Shown here one piece after another: positions 1-10,480 of a stretch of 64,000 bases of DNA (the first letter of the stretch is position 1; the number at the start of each line of letters is the position of its first letter). The position numbers and the translations under genes are program-made. A model generated the notes under the pieces. That model made no database searches, had not been told where the DNA came from, and saw nothing but the letters and a program-made list of their open reading frames with translations. Source of the stretch: Methanosarcina sp. ERenArc_MAG2 (GTDB lineage Archaea; Halobacteriota; Methanosarcinia; Methanosarcinales; Methanosarcinaceae). The DNA lies in the NCBI GenBank assembly GCA_023955635.1, contig JAMXHR010000002.1:434001-498000 (forward strand). Reading direction: 5' to 3'.

Positions 1-134
1 GATTTTTGGTTTTTCAAAACCGTCAGAAAACTAATCCTTGAATTGCTATTGAAGGCTCAAGTGTGACTTTGATCACGGATGCTAAATTGGCCTTTTAGGC
101 GATTCCACTGCCCAAATAAATTTGGTGGTTTTAA

Positions 135-366
135 TTGGTAGATATAGTAAACAAAGCTTGTGGTTTGGATATTCATAAGCGTTTTTCCATTGCTACTATT
201 CTTAGTAGATCTGGTGAAAAGAAGCAACAACGTTTTGCCAGAGATGATGATGGTATTTTAAACCTTAAAAATTGGGTTATATCAGAACAATGTGATGTTG
301 TTGCCTGTGAATCAACCAGTAACTTTTGGGTTCCTATTTATGATTCATTGATAAAACATCTCCCTT
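135..366 (+). pseudogene. IS110-family transposase, N-terminal fragment
   Basis: The frame opens with a TTG codon and reads the start of an IS110-type (DEDD) transposase. The motif GLDIHK near residue 10 carries the first acidic residue of the DEDD/RuvC-like fold, and ACESTSNFW near residue 57 is typical of the family. Only about 77 residues remain of a protein that is normally 300-400 aa. The reading frame is cut by the left end of the IS4-type element at 367, and no continuation is found on its far side, where an IS630 fragment lies instead. Positions 1-134 are its upstream region. It is a dead relic, and the family call is fairly secure from the motif. Confidence 0.7.
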
Positions 367-1807
367 CATTGGTCATCGGTTAAGAACTTACTTCCATCTT
401 CCAATAGTGTTTTTCATTTCACCTTTTCATTAAAACCATTCTTCTCTGAACCTTTCTCTGTTTACATGCGGATCCAATGCTTGACTTTCATATACATTCA
501 TTATCGTTTCAAAAGTTCTTTGAATTCCACATCTATTCAGAATTACTGTCAACAAATCTGATGCATTCTCTGCAAATATTGTGCTCCAACGTAACTGCGT
601 ATATTGAGCCATTTTTTCAGGATGAGCTGTTGAGTTTCTTACAAGAGAATAAATCCTTCTGCTAACTATTAGTGTTAATATTGCTGTCCAGATTAGAGCC
701 TCAATTACCTGCACATTCTTTGTTTCAAGAACGTCAAGAGCGTATTTGCTTTTTAATTCCTTAAACAACAGTTCTATGTCCCATCTTGCTCCATATAATT
801 TTGCAATGTCTTTTGCATTCAAAACATCTTTCTGAATATTTGTGATATATATGTGATACTTTTCATCCTCATCATTATATACCGCAACAAGACGTACAAG
901 CATCTCATCCTGCTTTTGTTTGCCTTTATATGCTCTTCTTTTGAATGCTATTTTTACAACTGCATCACCATTTTTTCCAGAAAGTTGTTCAATACACTCA
1001 CTAACAGGTTTTCCCGCGAACTCTTTGCTTTTTGTCTTAGAAAGTCCCTCTTCAACAGAAACAAGAATAGGATCCATATTCTTCCTTATTCTTGAAACAA
1101 AATATCCTCCGTTTTCCTCAACTCTTGCAAACATTTGAGTTTTGTAAAAACCAAGATCTACAAGAAGAATACGGTCTTTGATCCAGGGACCTATTTTCAA
1201 TGTTTTAATCTCAGCTGTTTTTTCAGAGTATAAAGCAACGGTTTTAGGGCCGTTAGCAACTGCACTTACCATAACTCCTACTTTTACACCTGCAGCTACT
1301 GTTCTTGCTCTTGCTGCTGGAAACTTGTCTGCTAAAGAGGAAGACGAACAATTGTGCTGTCCTGAATAAGAACATCCTGGAAGTTTTCGAGTTTCTTGCT
1401 AAGTTTTCTACCAGGTTCTTTTGCAAGCTCTTCTATGCCGTGAATAACACACTGATGGAGGAACTCAACAAGTTCTGGAGTGAATCTATAGTACCAGCTG
1501 CTGTCGCTTAGGGTCTTATTTGATTTTTTTTCATAGTCTCTTTTCAAACTGGCAAGTGTACGCTGCAAGCGAACACCAAAACCAAGAGTTAAAACCCAAA
1601 AGATGACGACAGGGTCAATTTTACGCTCACGTACTATGAGACCAGTTTCTTTGGCAGTTTCCCTTAACCACTCTTCGGGAAACATTTCCCGGAGAGAGTC
1701 TTTAAGAGTAGGTGGGGGACGAGGAGACATAGGTGCACTAATATACAAATTATTAATATAAAAACACATACAGAAGTGATTCTCTAACGCTTAACCGATG
1801 ACGCATG
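367..1807 (-). mobile_element. IS4-family element, copy 1 (1441 bp)
   Basis: The ends are 18-bp imperfect inverted repeats: CATTGGTCATCGGTTAAG on the left and, read from the other strand, CATGCGTCATCGGTTAAG on the right. Boundaries were set by comparison with the second copy at 28106-29546, which has the same length and differs by only a few bases. No target duplication is visible. The left flank is an IS110 fragment and the right flank an IS630 fragment, so the original flanks were lost by deletion or recombination. Confidence 0.85.
430..1730 (-). pseudogene. IS4-family transposase, split by a frameshift (copy 1)
   Basis: DDE transposase of the IS4 superfamily. The N-terminal part (ATG at 1730, MSPRPPP) runs to a stop at about 1332 just after the first catalytic Asp (QDSTIVRL). 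The remainder continues in another frame down to 430, with the second Asp in LLVDLGFYK and the YREK-type signature YGARWDIELLFKELK. Restoring one base near 1332 gives an uninterrupted protein of about 433 aa. The same break is present in the other copy, so it is either ancestral or a programmed shift; no canonical slippery heptamer is seen. Transposition may depend on a complete copy elsewhere. Confidence 0.8.
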
Positions 1808-2260
1808 AAAAAACCTTTAATGACAAAAAATATGGATTACATAAAGGCAAATGCATTTGCGTTTTACTCAATTAATGGGAATAATTGTATTGATTTTAAA
1901 GATAGTTCAAAGGCAGAAAGTGTATGTGAGTTTCTGGAAAAAATAGTGGAAGAAAATAAAGGAAAAAGTATAGTACTTATCCTTGATAACTCAAGAGCGC
2001 ATCTTTCTACGAAAACGATGGCAACAGCAGAAAAACTAGGAATTAATCTTGTATTTTTGCCACATTATTCACCAGATCTAAATCCTGTAGAATTTATATG
2101 GAAAACAATAAAAAGAGAAGTATCTGTCAGATTTATTCAATCAAAAGAACATTTGAGAAGTATTATCAAAAATGAATTTATGAAAGTGGAAAAGTCATTA
2201 TCATTTGCAAAGAAATGGATGGAAAAATTCCATTTTCAAATTAAAAGTGTAATTAGTTGA
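1808..2260 (+). pseudogene. IS630-family transposase, C-terminal fragment
   Basis: About 150 residues with the second and third catalytic blocks of an IS630/Tc1-mariner type DDE transposase: LILDNSRAHLS (Asp) and PHYSPDLNPVEFIWKTIKR (Glu). The N-terminal half, with the first Asp and the helix-turn-helix, is missing because the IS4-type element abuts it at 1807. The ATG at 1805 straddles the IS end and is fortuitous. The 130 bp downstream to 2394 contain no gene I recognise. Confidence 0.8.
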
Positions 2261-2433
2261 GGAAATAACTATAGTATCTTGTTTTTCTGAGTTCACTTAA
2301 TAAGATCTTTTTTGTATAAGCACATTTAGTAACACTCTTATATCTTTAGGTAATAACACACACGTGTCGTTAGTGTCTTTATTCAGATTACCAGGTGATT
2401 AGTAAGATAACTCGTAAAAAAAGGTGTTCTATA

Positions 2434-4109
2434 GTGGAGAAAAAGAAGTTATTAGTATTACTTTCTATTTTCCTGACAACTCTTATCTTAATATCAGCGG
2501 GTTGTATTGATCAGGACAGTGCTCAGGCCGGGACATCGGCTAAAAACACTTCTGATCAGACGGGGATATCTGTGAATACTTCTGAGGGATCAAAGCATGT
2601 GGATGTTGTTAATCTGAGCGGTGAAGATTATGGCTATCCACAGCCGTTTACGATATATCCGAGGGGTCCGGGATCATCAAAGGTTGGAATGATCTTTGAC
2701 AGTCTGCTAGAAAGAGATGAAATTGGAATAATTCCCTGGCTGGCTGAAAACTGGAATGTCAGTTCAGACGGAACCGAATATACATTTCATCTCCGTGAAG
2801 GTGTCAGCTGGAGCGATGGAACACCTTTTACGGCAAACGATGTTAAATTTACCTTTGACTATGAGCAGAAAAACGTACCCGTATCAGGTGGGATTGAGTC
2901 CGGTATTGTAGATAATGTTCAGGTTGTGGATTCCAATACTGTCAGATTCGTACTGAGCCAGCCTGCTTCAACCTTCCTTTATAAGCTCACGGGTTTTAAG
3001 ATAATACCAGAACACATATACCAAAATGTCTCAGATCCAGCCAGTTTCCTTGATCCACAGGCAGTCACAGGTACTGGTCCGTTCATTCTTGATGAGTACA
3101 ACAAAGAGCACGGAACATACAGGTTTGTAGCAAACGAGAATTTCTGGGGACCGGATACTGCCGTTAAATCCGTCGAGTTTATTCCGGTCAGCGATTCATT
3201 AATAGCTTTTGAACAGGGGAAATAGATTTCACAAGTATATCTCCTGATATTCTTGACCGGTTCACATCAGACCCTGATGTAAGAATAGTCCAGCAGCCGG
3301 CTTTCTGGGGTTACCAGTTTTATTTCAACATGAAAAAATGCCCTGAGCTTAATGACAGCAGGATAAGGCAGGCTTTTGCTTATGCCATTGACCGTGACGA
3401 ACTGGTAGAAAAGATCGCAAGAAGTGCAGGGAAAGCCGGAAAAATGGGCATACTCCCCGAAGACCATGTCTGGTATAATTCTGACCAGCCGGAATATGAC
3501 TACAATTTGGATAAGGCCGTAGCATTGCTTGACGAGGCAGGCTGGACCGATACAGATGGGGATGGAATACGTGACAAAAACGGGGAAAAACTGTCATATG
3601 TACTGTCCCTGAGCAGTGGCGAAGTCCGTATTGGCGAACTTATAAAAGAGAGACTGAGTCAAGTGGGAATTGACGTTCAGGCGAAGTCCCTGGAGAGCAA
3701 GTCCCGTGATACCAATTTAAAGAACGGAGACTTTGAACTTCTGATCAGCGGCTTTGGCGGCTGGGGGACAGACGCAGATTATCTTCGTACAAGATACTGT
3801 GATACAGGTTCACAGTCAGGAAGTGTCTCATCTGGAGCAGCAGTATACGGTTACCACAATGATACCCTGAATGCTCTAGGTGCCCAGGAATTGCAGGAAC
3901 TTGACAATGATAAACGGAAAGAACTAGTATACGATATGCAGACCGTGCTTGCTAATGATATACCCGCAATACCGCTCTATTACACTACATCGTATGATGC
4001 ATGGCACATTTCGAAATATGACGGCTGGATGAATATGTACGATCACCATGCAAGAACACACAGTATTCTTTCGTATCTTGAGAGGGATGGAATTGCAGAA
4101 AAAAGATAA
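2434..4109 (+). CDS. ABC transporter substrate-binding lipoprotein, peptide/nickel (SBP family 5)
   Basis: Extracytoplasmic binding protein of the DppA/OppA/NikA class (SBP_bac_5). The GTG at 2434 is preferred over an upstream GTG because an AGGTG ribosome site lies just before it and a lipoprotein signal follows at once (basic MEKKK, hydrophobic stretch, lipobox ISAGC). Family motifs visible are LAENWNVSSDGTEYTFHLR, GVSWSDGTPFTANDVKF and, later, RQAFAYAIDRDELV. The frame breaks at the G run 3216-3219. Adding one G joins the 3' half (starting GEIDFTSISPD) and gives about 559 aa, a normal family length. It is the first gene of an operon whose methyltransferase and permease genes overlap each other. 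Substrate unknown: peptide, nickel or a metal chelate are all possible. Confidence 0.85.
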
Positions 4110-4950
4110 CATTGATAACCTGGTCGAATGCTGGAAAAAAGCTACAGTTGAAGCTTTGAACATCCCGGATGAGGGCAGGATGGCAGAGTTCTGGAACAAA
4201 CGCTCTAAAAATTATTCAAAAAATCTGGAGAAAGAGCAAAGAAAGAAGAGAACCGATGAGATCCTCGAATTCCTTGAAGAGGCCGGTTTTAATCCGGAAA
4301 GTTCGAAAGTTCTGGATATCGGGTGCGGGCCCGGCACCCTCTCTCTTCCTCTTGCAAGACTTGGAACAGAGGTGACTGCACTTGACATATCGTCCGGAAT
4401 GCTCGATAGACTAAAAGATACTGTAAAAAAGGAGTCTCTTTCGGTAGACATCATTGAATGCTCCTGGTGGACGGCAGACATAGATGAACTTGGATTCCGG
4501 AACGAATACGACCTTGTAATTGCATCCATGACTCCCGCAATAAGGGATATTGAAAACTTTGATAAGATGACGGCCTGCTCAAAAAATCTTTGTTACTACA
4601 GCAACTTTCTGAGAAGGGATGAAGACAGGGCGTATCGTGATATCCGGAGTTCAATACTTGGTGAAAACTCTGTGAATAATATGAACGGCATTAATTATCC
4701 ATTCATGTATCTTTATCTCTCAGGCTACAGGCCATCGGTCAGGATCAACCATTCCGAATGGGAGGAAGAAACGAACTGGAAAGAAGCTGCAGACCAGGCA
4801 ATAGACTTCATCGGACGGGGCAGGGATTTTGATGATGAAACAAAGCAAAAAATAAGGGATTATTATCGAAATGCCTCTCCGGATGAAATCTACCATTCTG
4901 AGTCCGATGTATATACCGGTATGATGGTCTGGGAAGTTAACGGCAGATGA
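4087..4950 (+). CDS. SAM-dependent methyltransferase embedded in the import operon
   Basis: Class I (Rossmann-fold) methyltransferase of about 287 aa. After an N-terminal helical region come motif I (VLDIGCGPGTLSLPLA), motif II (VTALDISSGML) and the motif IV region (YDLVIASMTPAI). The ATG at 4087 is chosen because it has AGAGGG immediately upstream and lies inside the last codons of the binding-protein gene, a 23-nt overlap that suggests translational coupling. Its stop region overlaps the start region of the first permease. A cytoplasmic methyltransferase inside a Dpp/Nik-type operon is not a transport component, so it probably acts on the imported compound, or on a chelator made for it (inference). 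The acceptor cannot be told from the sequence. Confidence 0.85.
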   Translation: MELQKKDNIDNLVECWKKATVEALNIPDEGRMAEFWNKRSKNYSKNLEKEQRKKRTDEILEFLEEAGFNPESSKVLDIGCGPGTLSLPLARLGTEVTALDISSGMLDRLKDTVKKESLSVDIIECSWWTADIDELGFRNEYDLVIASMTPAIRDIENFDKMTACSKNLCYYSNFLRRDEDRAYRDIRSSILGENSVNNMNGINYPFMYLYLSGYRPSVRINHSEWEEETNWKEAADQAIDFIGRGRDFDDETKQKIRDYYRNASPDEIYHSESDVYTGMMVWEVNGR

Positions 4951-4954
4951 TTGG

Positions 4955-5937
4955 ATGGGAAAGGACAGGAATTCGTTTATTTTCAGGTTGTTATCGACCC
5001 TTTTCGTAATTCTTGTCATTAATTTTTTCTACCAAGGATGATGCCTGGAGACCCATTCTTAACCACTTCCGCAGATGAAGTCGGGGAAGAGATTATCGTA
5101 ATGACAGAGGAGCAGCATCTGTATTACTTAAACTATTACGGACTTGACAGGCCACTGTCTGAACAGTTTTTAGTATATGTGAAAAATCTGATGATGGGCA
5201 ATCTGGGAAGGAGCATTTATTACAAAATGCCGGTCAGTGATGTAATAATGCTCCATCTCCCCTGGACTATATTAATTGTCGTGGGCGCTACGGTAATCAG
5301 TACAATCTCCGGTGTGGTTCTAGGAACACTTTCGGCAAAGAACCGGAAAAATAGGAGTGACAGAATTCTGATGACGGGCATGATTGCCTTTGCAGAAATT
5401 CCCTCATTTCTGCTTGGCCTGATTCTTCTTCTGATTTTTAGTGTATATCTCAGGCTTTTCCCGCTTGCAGGTGCCATTACCCCTTTCGCAAACTATAACG
5501 GTCTGGTAGAACAGTTATGGGATATACTGTACCATGCCTTTCTGCCTATTGTGACTCTATCACTTGCACAGCTGACCGACGTGTACCTGCTCACCAGAAA
5601 TACCCTGATTACAGTGACCACAAAGGATTATATCAGGACTGCACGAGCCAAAGGGCTGGGTGAAAAAACCGTATGGATCCGGCATGCACTAAGAAATGCA
5701 CTGCTTCCAGTAGTGACAAGAACAGGTTTTATGATCGGTATAATGATGGGTGGTGTTGTACTTGTTGAGAGCGTTTTTTCTTATCCTGGCATAGGGATGA
5801 CACTCAGAAGTGCTGTAGTCTGCCGGGATTATCCTCTTATCCAGGGTATTCTCCTGGTAATTGCAGTCTCCATACTTGTCTGCAATCTGCTGGTTGACAA
5901 AATATACGGGAAACTTGATCCGAGAGTTGTGATATGA
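4955..5937 (+). CDS. ABC transporter permease, DppB/NikB type
   Basis: First membrane subunit of the importer. The N-terminal segment from the ATG at 4955 (MGKDRNSF, then a hydrophobic helix ending VILVINFF) is in a different frame from the rest. One extra T in the run 5023-5028 would join it to LPRMMPGDPF, the conserved start of DppB-like proteins. About six membrane helices follow. The cytoplasmic EAA loop is visible as IRTARAKGLGEKTVWIRHALRNALLPV. Restored length is about 327 aa. The gene overlaps the second permease by 4 nt (ATGA). I take the frameshift as a likely sequence error because all other features are intact. Confidence 0.85.
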
Positions 5938-6863
5938 TAAAGGATGTTGCTGCCTCTGGAAATGCCAGAATAATTTCGTTTGCTCAGGCGTTAAATATCG
6001 ATAAAATTGTCAGCAGTACAGCTGAGACATTCTCCAGGTTCAGTATTGAAGGTAAAATTGGTATCCTTGGTATTATCTGTATCATTTTAATGGCGGTTTT
6101 TGCTCCTGTGATAACAATTTATCCTCCTCAGAAGATAACAGGAGATTCCCTTGAACCCCCAGGTCCCGGACATATTCTTGGAACAGATGAACTTGGTATG
6201 GATATCTGGTCGCAGATATGTTACGGTGCAAGAATGAGCCTGACAATAGGTCTTGCAGTGGCTTTTGCAGCAGGTTTTGGGGGAGGAGCTCTTGGGATAC
6301 TGGCAGGGTATATGGGAGGGCACATTGACCAGGCACTGATGAGAGTGATTGATGTTACAATGGCTCTTCCGAGTTTGCCCCTTCTGATCGTGATATCAGC
6401 TTTTCTTGGTCCAAGCATTCTCAACGTAATCCTTGTACTCGTGCTTTTCAGCTGGGCAAAACCCGCACGTATTGCACGTTCCCAGACTCTGTCATTAAAG
6501 CAGAACAACTATATTATTGCCGCCCAGAACTACGGTGCAAAACCGTTTTACCTGCTCTGGAGGCATATATTTCCTGAAGTTATGCCTGTTCTGCTTGTGC
6601 TTGTTATCGGCATATCCTCACATGCAATCATAGCCGAAACAGGACTTGCTTTTCTGGGGCTTGGAGATCCCACTTCCAAGAGCTGGGGGATGATGCTTAA
6701 TCATGCAACCGGTTTCAGGTCGATATATTTTACACCTTACTGGCAATGGTGGCTATTGCCTCCGTTGTTTATGCTTATTTTTCTTCTACTCTGTCTTACG
6801 TTCATAAGCAGGGATATGGAAAGGATACTTGATCCTAAATTAAAGAGACAGAAAGGTTTCTGA
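5934..6863 (+). CDS. ABC transporter permease, DppC/NikC type
   Basis: Second membrane subunit, 309 aa and intact. It has an N-terminal membrane helix around residues 42-62, the family motif GTDELGMDIWSQICYGAR, further helices, and the EAA-type loop YGAKPFYLLWRHIFPEVMP which contacts the ATPase. It starts inside the stop of the preceding permease and ends 2 nt before the ATPase gene, so the three are almost certainly co-translated. Confidence 0.92.
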   Translation: MIKDVAASGNARIISFAQALNIDKIVSSTAETFSRFSIEGKIGILGIICIILMAVFAPVITIYPPQKITGDSLEPPGPGHILGTDELGMDIWSQICYGARMSLTIGLAVAFAAGFGGGALGILAGYMGGHIDQALMRVIDVTMALPSLPLLIVISAFLGPSILNVILVLVLFSWAKPARIARSQTLSLKQNNYIIAAQNYGAKPFYLLWRHIFPEVMPVLLVLVIGISSHAIIAETGLAFLGLGDPTSKSWGMMLNHATGFRSIYFTPYWQWWLLPPLFMLIFLLLCLTFISRDMERILDPKLKRQKGF

Positions 6864-6865
6864 TT

Positions 6866-8596
6866 ATGAGTCTGCTTAAAATCAATGACCTTAAATGCCA
6901 TTATTTGACTGACAGTAATACTGTCAGGGCTGTTGACGGAATTTCTTTTGAAATTGAAGAAGGAGAAATTTTGGGTATAGTTGGAGAATCCGGAAGTGGC
7001 AAGACCACTGTTGCATTTGGGATCATGGGGCTTTTGCCGGAAAATACAGCCTCTTCCGGTGAAATTCTTTACAGGGATGAGGTAATCTCTTCTTTGTCTG
7101 AATCCGAAATTGACAGATTCAGATGGAAGGATATTGCAATAGTTTTTCAGAATGGCCTGGAGGTGATGAATCCTGTAATGAAAGTAGGCGTTCAGGTAAT
7201 GGAACCGATGGTAAGGCACCTTGATATCAGCCCTGACAAAGCCCGGAGTAAATGTACGGATCTATTCCGGACTGTCGGCCTTGATCCGAAATGGATGGAT
7301 TTGTATCCACATCAGCTCTCCGGGGGTATGAGGCAGAGGGCTCTTATTGCAATGGCTCTTTCATGTGATCCTAAATTACTGATTCTTGATGAAGTTACTT
7401 CTGCACTTGATGCATTTACCCGAAAGGAAATCAGAGACCTTCTGGTTGGCCTTCAGAGGAAAAACGGTTATACGATGTTGATGATCTCTCATGATATCAC
7501 TTTTGTATCATCTCTGGCGGCCAGGATTGCTGTTATATATTCAGGAAAGATTGTGGAAACCGGCCCTGTAAAGGATCTTCTCGTATCTCCCCTTCATCCT
7601 TATACAAGAGGCCTTGTCCATTCGACACCGGATATTTTCGTTTATAAAGATTTATGGGGAATTCCAGGGGATGTTCCGGCAGGGGATGAGTTTAGAGGTT
7701 GTCCTTTCAGCCCAAGATGTACACAGAAAATCGATATATGCAAGAAAGCTTCTCCGGTTCTGATGCCAGCAGGAGACGGGCGGGAAATTGCATGCCATAG
7801 AGGTGGTATAGCAGGCATTCTTGTGGCCAGAAACCTGAGTTTCAGCTATCGCCTGCCAGATGGAGAATATCTTCAGGCAGTTGATAATGTTAATCTGGAA
7901 GTAAGGGAAGGGGAGGTTCTTGCAGTTGTCGGTCAGACAGGGTCTGGCAAGTCAACCCTTGCACATATCCTTGCAAATGTGATAAGGCCCGAATGCGGAG
8001 AGGTATTGTTTATGGGTGGAAATGTCAGCGGGGAAAATTATGGAAACAGGTTCAATGGCATTCAGATAGTATTCCAGGACCCATTCAGTTCAACCAGCAA
8101 CAGGTTTACTGTGTTTGATGCAGTCAAAGAGCCTCTTTATATCAATAAGATTGGGTCCAATGGGGATAGATTGCAAATGGTTAAAAATGCCCTTGAACTT
8201 GTTCGTCTTCCCAATAATGATAATTTCCTCAGTAAATATTGCGGTGAACTCAGCGGCGGGCAGAGGCAGAGGGTTGCGCTTGCCAGAGCAATGGTTATGG
8301 AGCCAAAACTCCTTATTGCCGATGAGATAACTTCGGCTCTGGATGTTTCAACCTCTGCAAATGTATTACGTCTTTTAAAGGGCCTTCAGAACAGGAGAGG
8401 GTTTGCAATGATATATATTTCACATGATCTCTCCCTGACACTGAAGATTGCTGACAGGATAGCCGTTATGGATTCCGGAAAGATTGTAGAGATGGGAAAT
8501 TCCCATGATGTGATGCTTTCACCTTCTGATGAGTATACAAAGAGGCTTGTGGGTTCAAGAATAGGGCTGTGCTGTCATAATCATCCGGCATTATAA
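6866..8596 (+). CDS. Fused ABC ATPase (DppD-DppF type), two nucleotide-binding domains
   Basis: One 576-aa chain carries both ATPases that are usually separate in peptide/nickel importers. Domain 1 has Walker A GESGSGKTT, signature LSGGMRQRA and Walker B LLILDEVTSALD. It is followed by the oligopeptide-transporter C-terminal segment with its cysteine cluster (GCPFSPRC, then IDIC and CH). Domain 2 has Walker A GQTGSGKST, signature LSGGQRQRV and a Walker B region reading LLIADEITSALD. Fusion fixes a 1:1 heterodimeric arrangement with the two permeases. It is the last gene of the import operon; a 131-bp gap precedes the exporter genes. Confidence 0.93.
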   Translation: MSLLKINDLKCHYLTDSNTVRAVDGISFEIEEGEILGIVGESGSGKTTVAFGIMGLLPENTASSGEILYRDEVISSLSESEIDRFRWKDIAIVFQNGLEVMNPVMKVGVQVMEPMVRHLDISPDKARSKCTDLFRTVGLDPKWMDLYPHQLSGGMRQRALIAMALSCDPKLLILDEVTSALDAFTRKEIRDLLVGLQRKNGYTMLMISHDITFVSSLAARIAVIYSGKIVETGPVKDLLVSPLHPYTRGLVHSTPDIFVYKDLWGIPGDVPAGDEFRGCPFSPRCTQKIDICKKASPVLMPAGDGREIACHRGGIAGILVARNLSFSYRLPDGEYLQAVDNVNLEVREGEVLAVVGQTGSGKSTLAHILANVIRPECGEVLFMGGNVSGENYGNRFNGIQIVFQDPFSSTSNRFTVFDAVKEPLYINKIGSNGDRLQMVKNALELVRLPNNDNFLSKYCGELSGGQRQRVALARAMVMEPKLLIADEITSALDVSTSANVLRLLKGLQNRRGFAMIYISHDLSLTLKIADRIAVMDSGKIVEMGNSHDVMLSPSDEYTKRLVGSRIGLCCHNHPAL

Positions 8597-8640
8597 ATCA
8601 TATTCATACAATTTCTAAATTCACACATTTTATATTTTGT

Positions 8641-8688
8641 CATTGAAAGGTGAATTTTGAAGGGTGAATGTTGAAAGGTGAATTCTAA
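8641..8688. repeat. Three short direct repeats upstream of the exporter operon
   Basis: Three copies of a 14-15 bp unit of the form TTGAAAGGTGAAT lie head to tail, the middle one differing by one or two bases. They sit about 40 bp before the ATPase start, where an archaeal operator or leader could lie. A regulatory role is a guess. Confidence 0.5.
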
Positions 8689-8727
8689 TAATTGTTTGAA
8701 AATCCCGGTTTGAAGGTTTTGTTTAAT

Positions 8728-9719
8728 ATGAGTGCAATAATAGTCAAAGAGCTGACTAAAAAATTTGGGGAATTTACTGCTGTAGACAACGTCTCATTTT
8801 CGGTTGAGACCGGAGAGCTTTTCGGGCTTTTAGGCCCTAATGGTGCGGGAAAGACGACTATAATAAATATGCTGACCACTCTTCTTCTTCCTACGGTAGG
8901 TGATGCTGAAATTGCAGGATATGACCTTAGAAGAGATCCTGATCCTATCAGGAATAATATAGGAATAATATTTCAGGATCCTTCGCTCGATATAGGGCTT
9001 ACCGGGAGGGAAAATCTTGAATTTCACGCCATGATGTACAGCATCGGTTCAGATGAGCGGAAGAAAAGAATACGGGAAGTGCTTGATGTTGTGGGTCTGG
9101 CTGATAAAGCTGATATTCTTGTTGAAAATTATTCGGGCGGGATGAAGAGGCGGCTTGAAATTGCAAGGGGCTTATTCATTATCCAAAGGTTTTGTTTCTG
9201 GATGAGCCTACTCTTGGGCTTGATGCACAGACCAGGAGATCAATATGGGATTATATCAGAAACCTGAACAGAAATTACGGGACATCTGTTATTCTAACCA
9301 CCCATTATATGGAAGAGGCTGATAACCTCTGTGACCGAATTGCGATAATTGATCATGGAAAGATAATTGCACTTGACACCCCTTCTAGTCTGAAGAAACG
9401 TCTTCGAGGTGATTGTGTCAGCCTGACTATTGAGGGGAGGATTGATCTCATTGTTGCTGCACTTGGGGAGAAAGAATGGGTGAGGGAAATTGTTCAGAAC
9501 GGAAAAACGCTTGATGTTACTATCTCGGATTACGAGAAAAACATTCCTGATATTTTTCAGACTGCAGGCAATCTGGGTATTGGGATTAGTTCGATAAATT
9601 TCAGCAAACCAAGCCTCGAGGATGTTTTTATTCGTCTGACAGGTTCAATAATACGGGAACAGGAAGGCAGCAGGCAGTCAGCCAGGCGTGATCGGATGAA
9701 AAGGAGGATGCTCCGATGA
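8728..9719 (+). CDS. ABC exporter ATPase (DrrA/CcmA type)
   Basis: ATPase of an ABC-2 type exporter. It shows Walker A GPNGAGKTT, Q-loop region IGIIFQDPSLD, signature YSGGMKRRLEIARG, Walker B VLFLDEPTLGLD, H-loop LTTHYMEEAD and a C-terminal DrrA-like extension. The frame is broken between the signature and Walker B near 9172-9178; one extra base restores GL-H/F-YPKVLFLDEP. The ATG at 8728 begins MSAIIVKELTK, which matches the usual family start; an upstream TTG at 8692 is also open. It overlaps the permease by 4 nt. Substrate unknown (drug, lipid or similar). Confidence 0.85.
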
Positions 9720-10480
9720 TTCAGGGAAAAGTTGTATATGTTCTCTGGCGGCGTGAGATGATAAAGTATTTCAGGGCAAGGTCCAGGGTTGCGGGTGCTA
9801 TTGGCATGCCGGCTTTTATGCTAGTCTTTCAGGGTATGGGCTTTAGAAAAGTGGAATTCCCAGGTCTGCCTGAATCGATAGGATATTTTCAGTATCTAGT
9901 GCCGGGTATTATCGGAATGACCCTTCTTTTTACGGCTGCTTATGCAGGCATGAGTGTCATAATGGACAAGCAGTTCGGATTTTTAAAAGAGGTTATGGTG
10001 ACTCCCGCAAGCAGAGTCTCTATTGTTCTTGGGATGATCTCCGGAAGCGCAACCACATCAATCATTCAGGCACTTATTATTATGATGATGTCGGTGTTAC
10101 TTGGTTTTAAACTGCCTTTTATTCCTGCGATTCTATCCTCTATCGTGATAATGGTTCTTATATCGACAATATTTATAAATATAGGATTGATTTTGTCATC
10201 CTTGTTGAAGGATTTTCATGGGTTTAGCACGGTTATTAATTTTATTGCATTTCCTCTGTTTCTGTTATCTGGAGCTTTATTTCCAGTTTCAAATTTGCCC
10301 GTTCCCATAAGGATTCTGTCTTATTTTGATCCGCTGACATATGGTGTTGATGCTTTGCGGGGAATATTGATTGGTCATTGTGAATTCTCAATTGTTCTGA
10401 ATATATCTATTCTTTTAACACTATCGGTTTTGATGGTCTGCGCCAGTAGTTATTTCTTCCAGAAGGCAGAGATAATATAG
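9716..10480 (+). CDS. ABC-2 type exporter permease (DrrB type)
   Basis: 254-aa integral membrane protein with about six hydrophobic segments and the ABC-2 signature near the C-terminus (FDPLTYGVDALRGIL). The cytoplasmic N-terminus (VLWRREMIKYFRARS) is typical of the family. It is coupled to the ATPase by an ATGA overlap, and together they form a complete two-gene exporter. Confidence 0.9.
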   Translation: MIQGKVVYVLWRREMIKYFRARSRVAGAIGMPAFMLVFQGMGFRKVEFPGLPESIGYFQYLVPGIIGMTLLFTAAYAGMSVIMDKQFGFLKEVMVTPASRVSIVLGMISGSATTSIIQALIIMMMSVLLGFKLPFIPAILSSIVIMVLISTIFINIGLILSSLLKDFHGFSTVINFIAFPLFLLSGALFPVSNLPVPIRILSYFDPLTYGVDALRGILIGHCEFSIVLNISILLTLSVLMVCASSYFFQKAEII

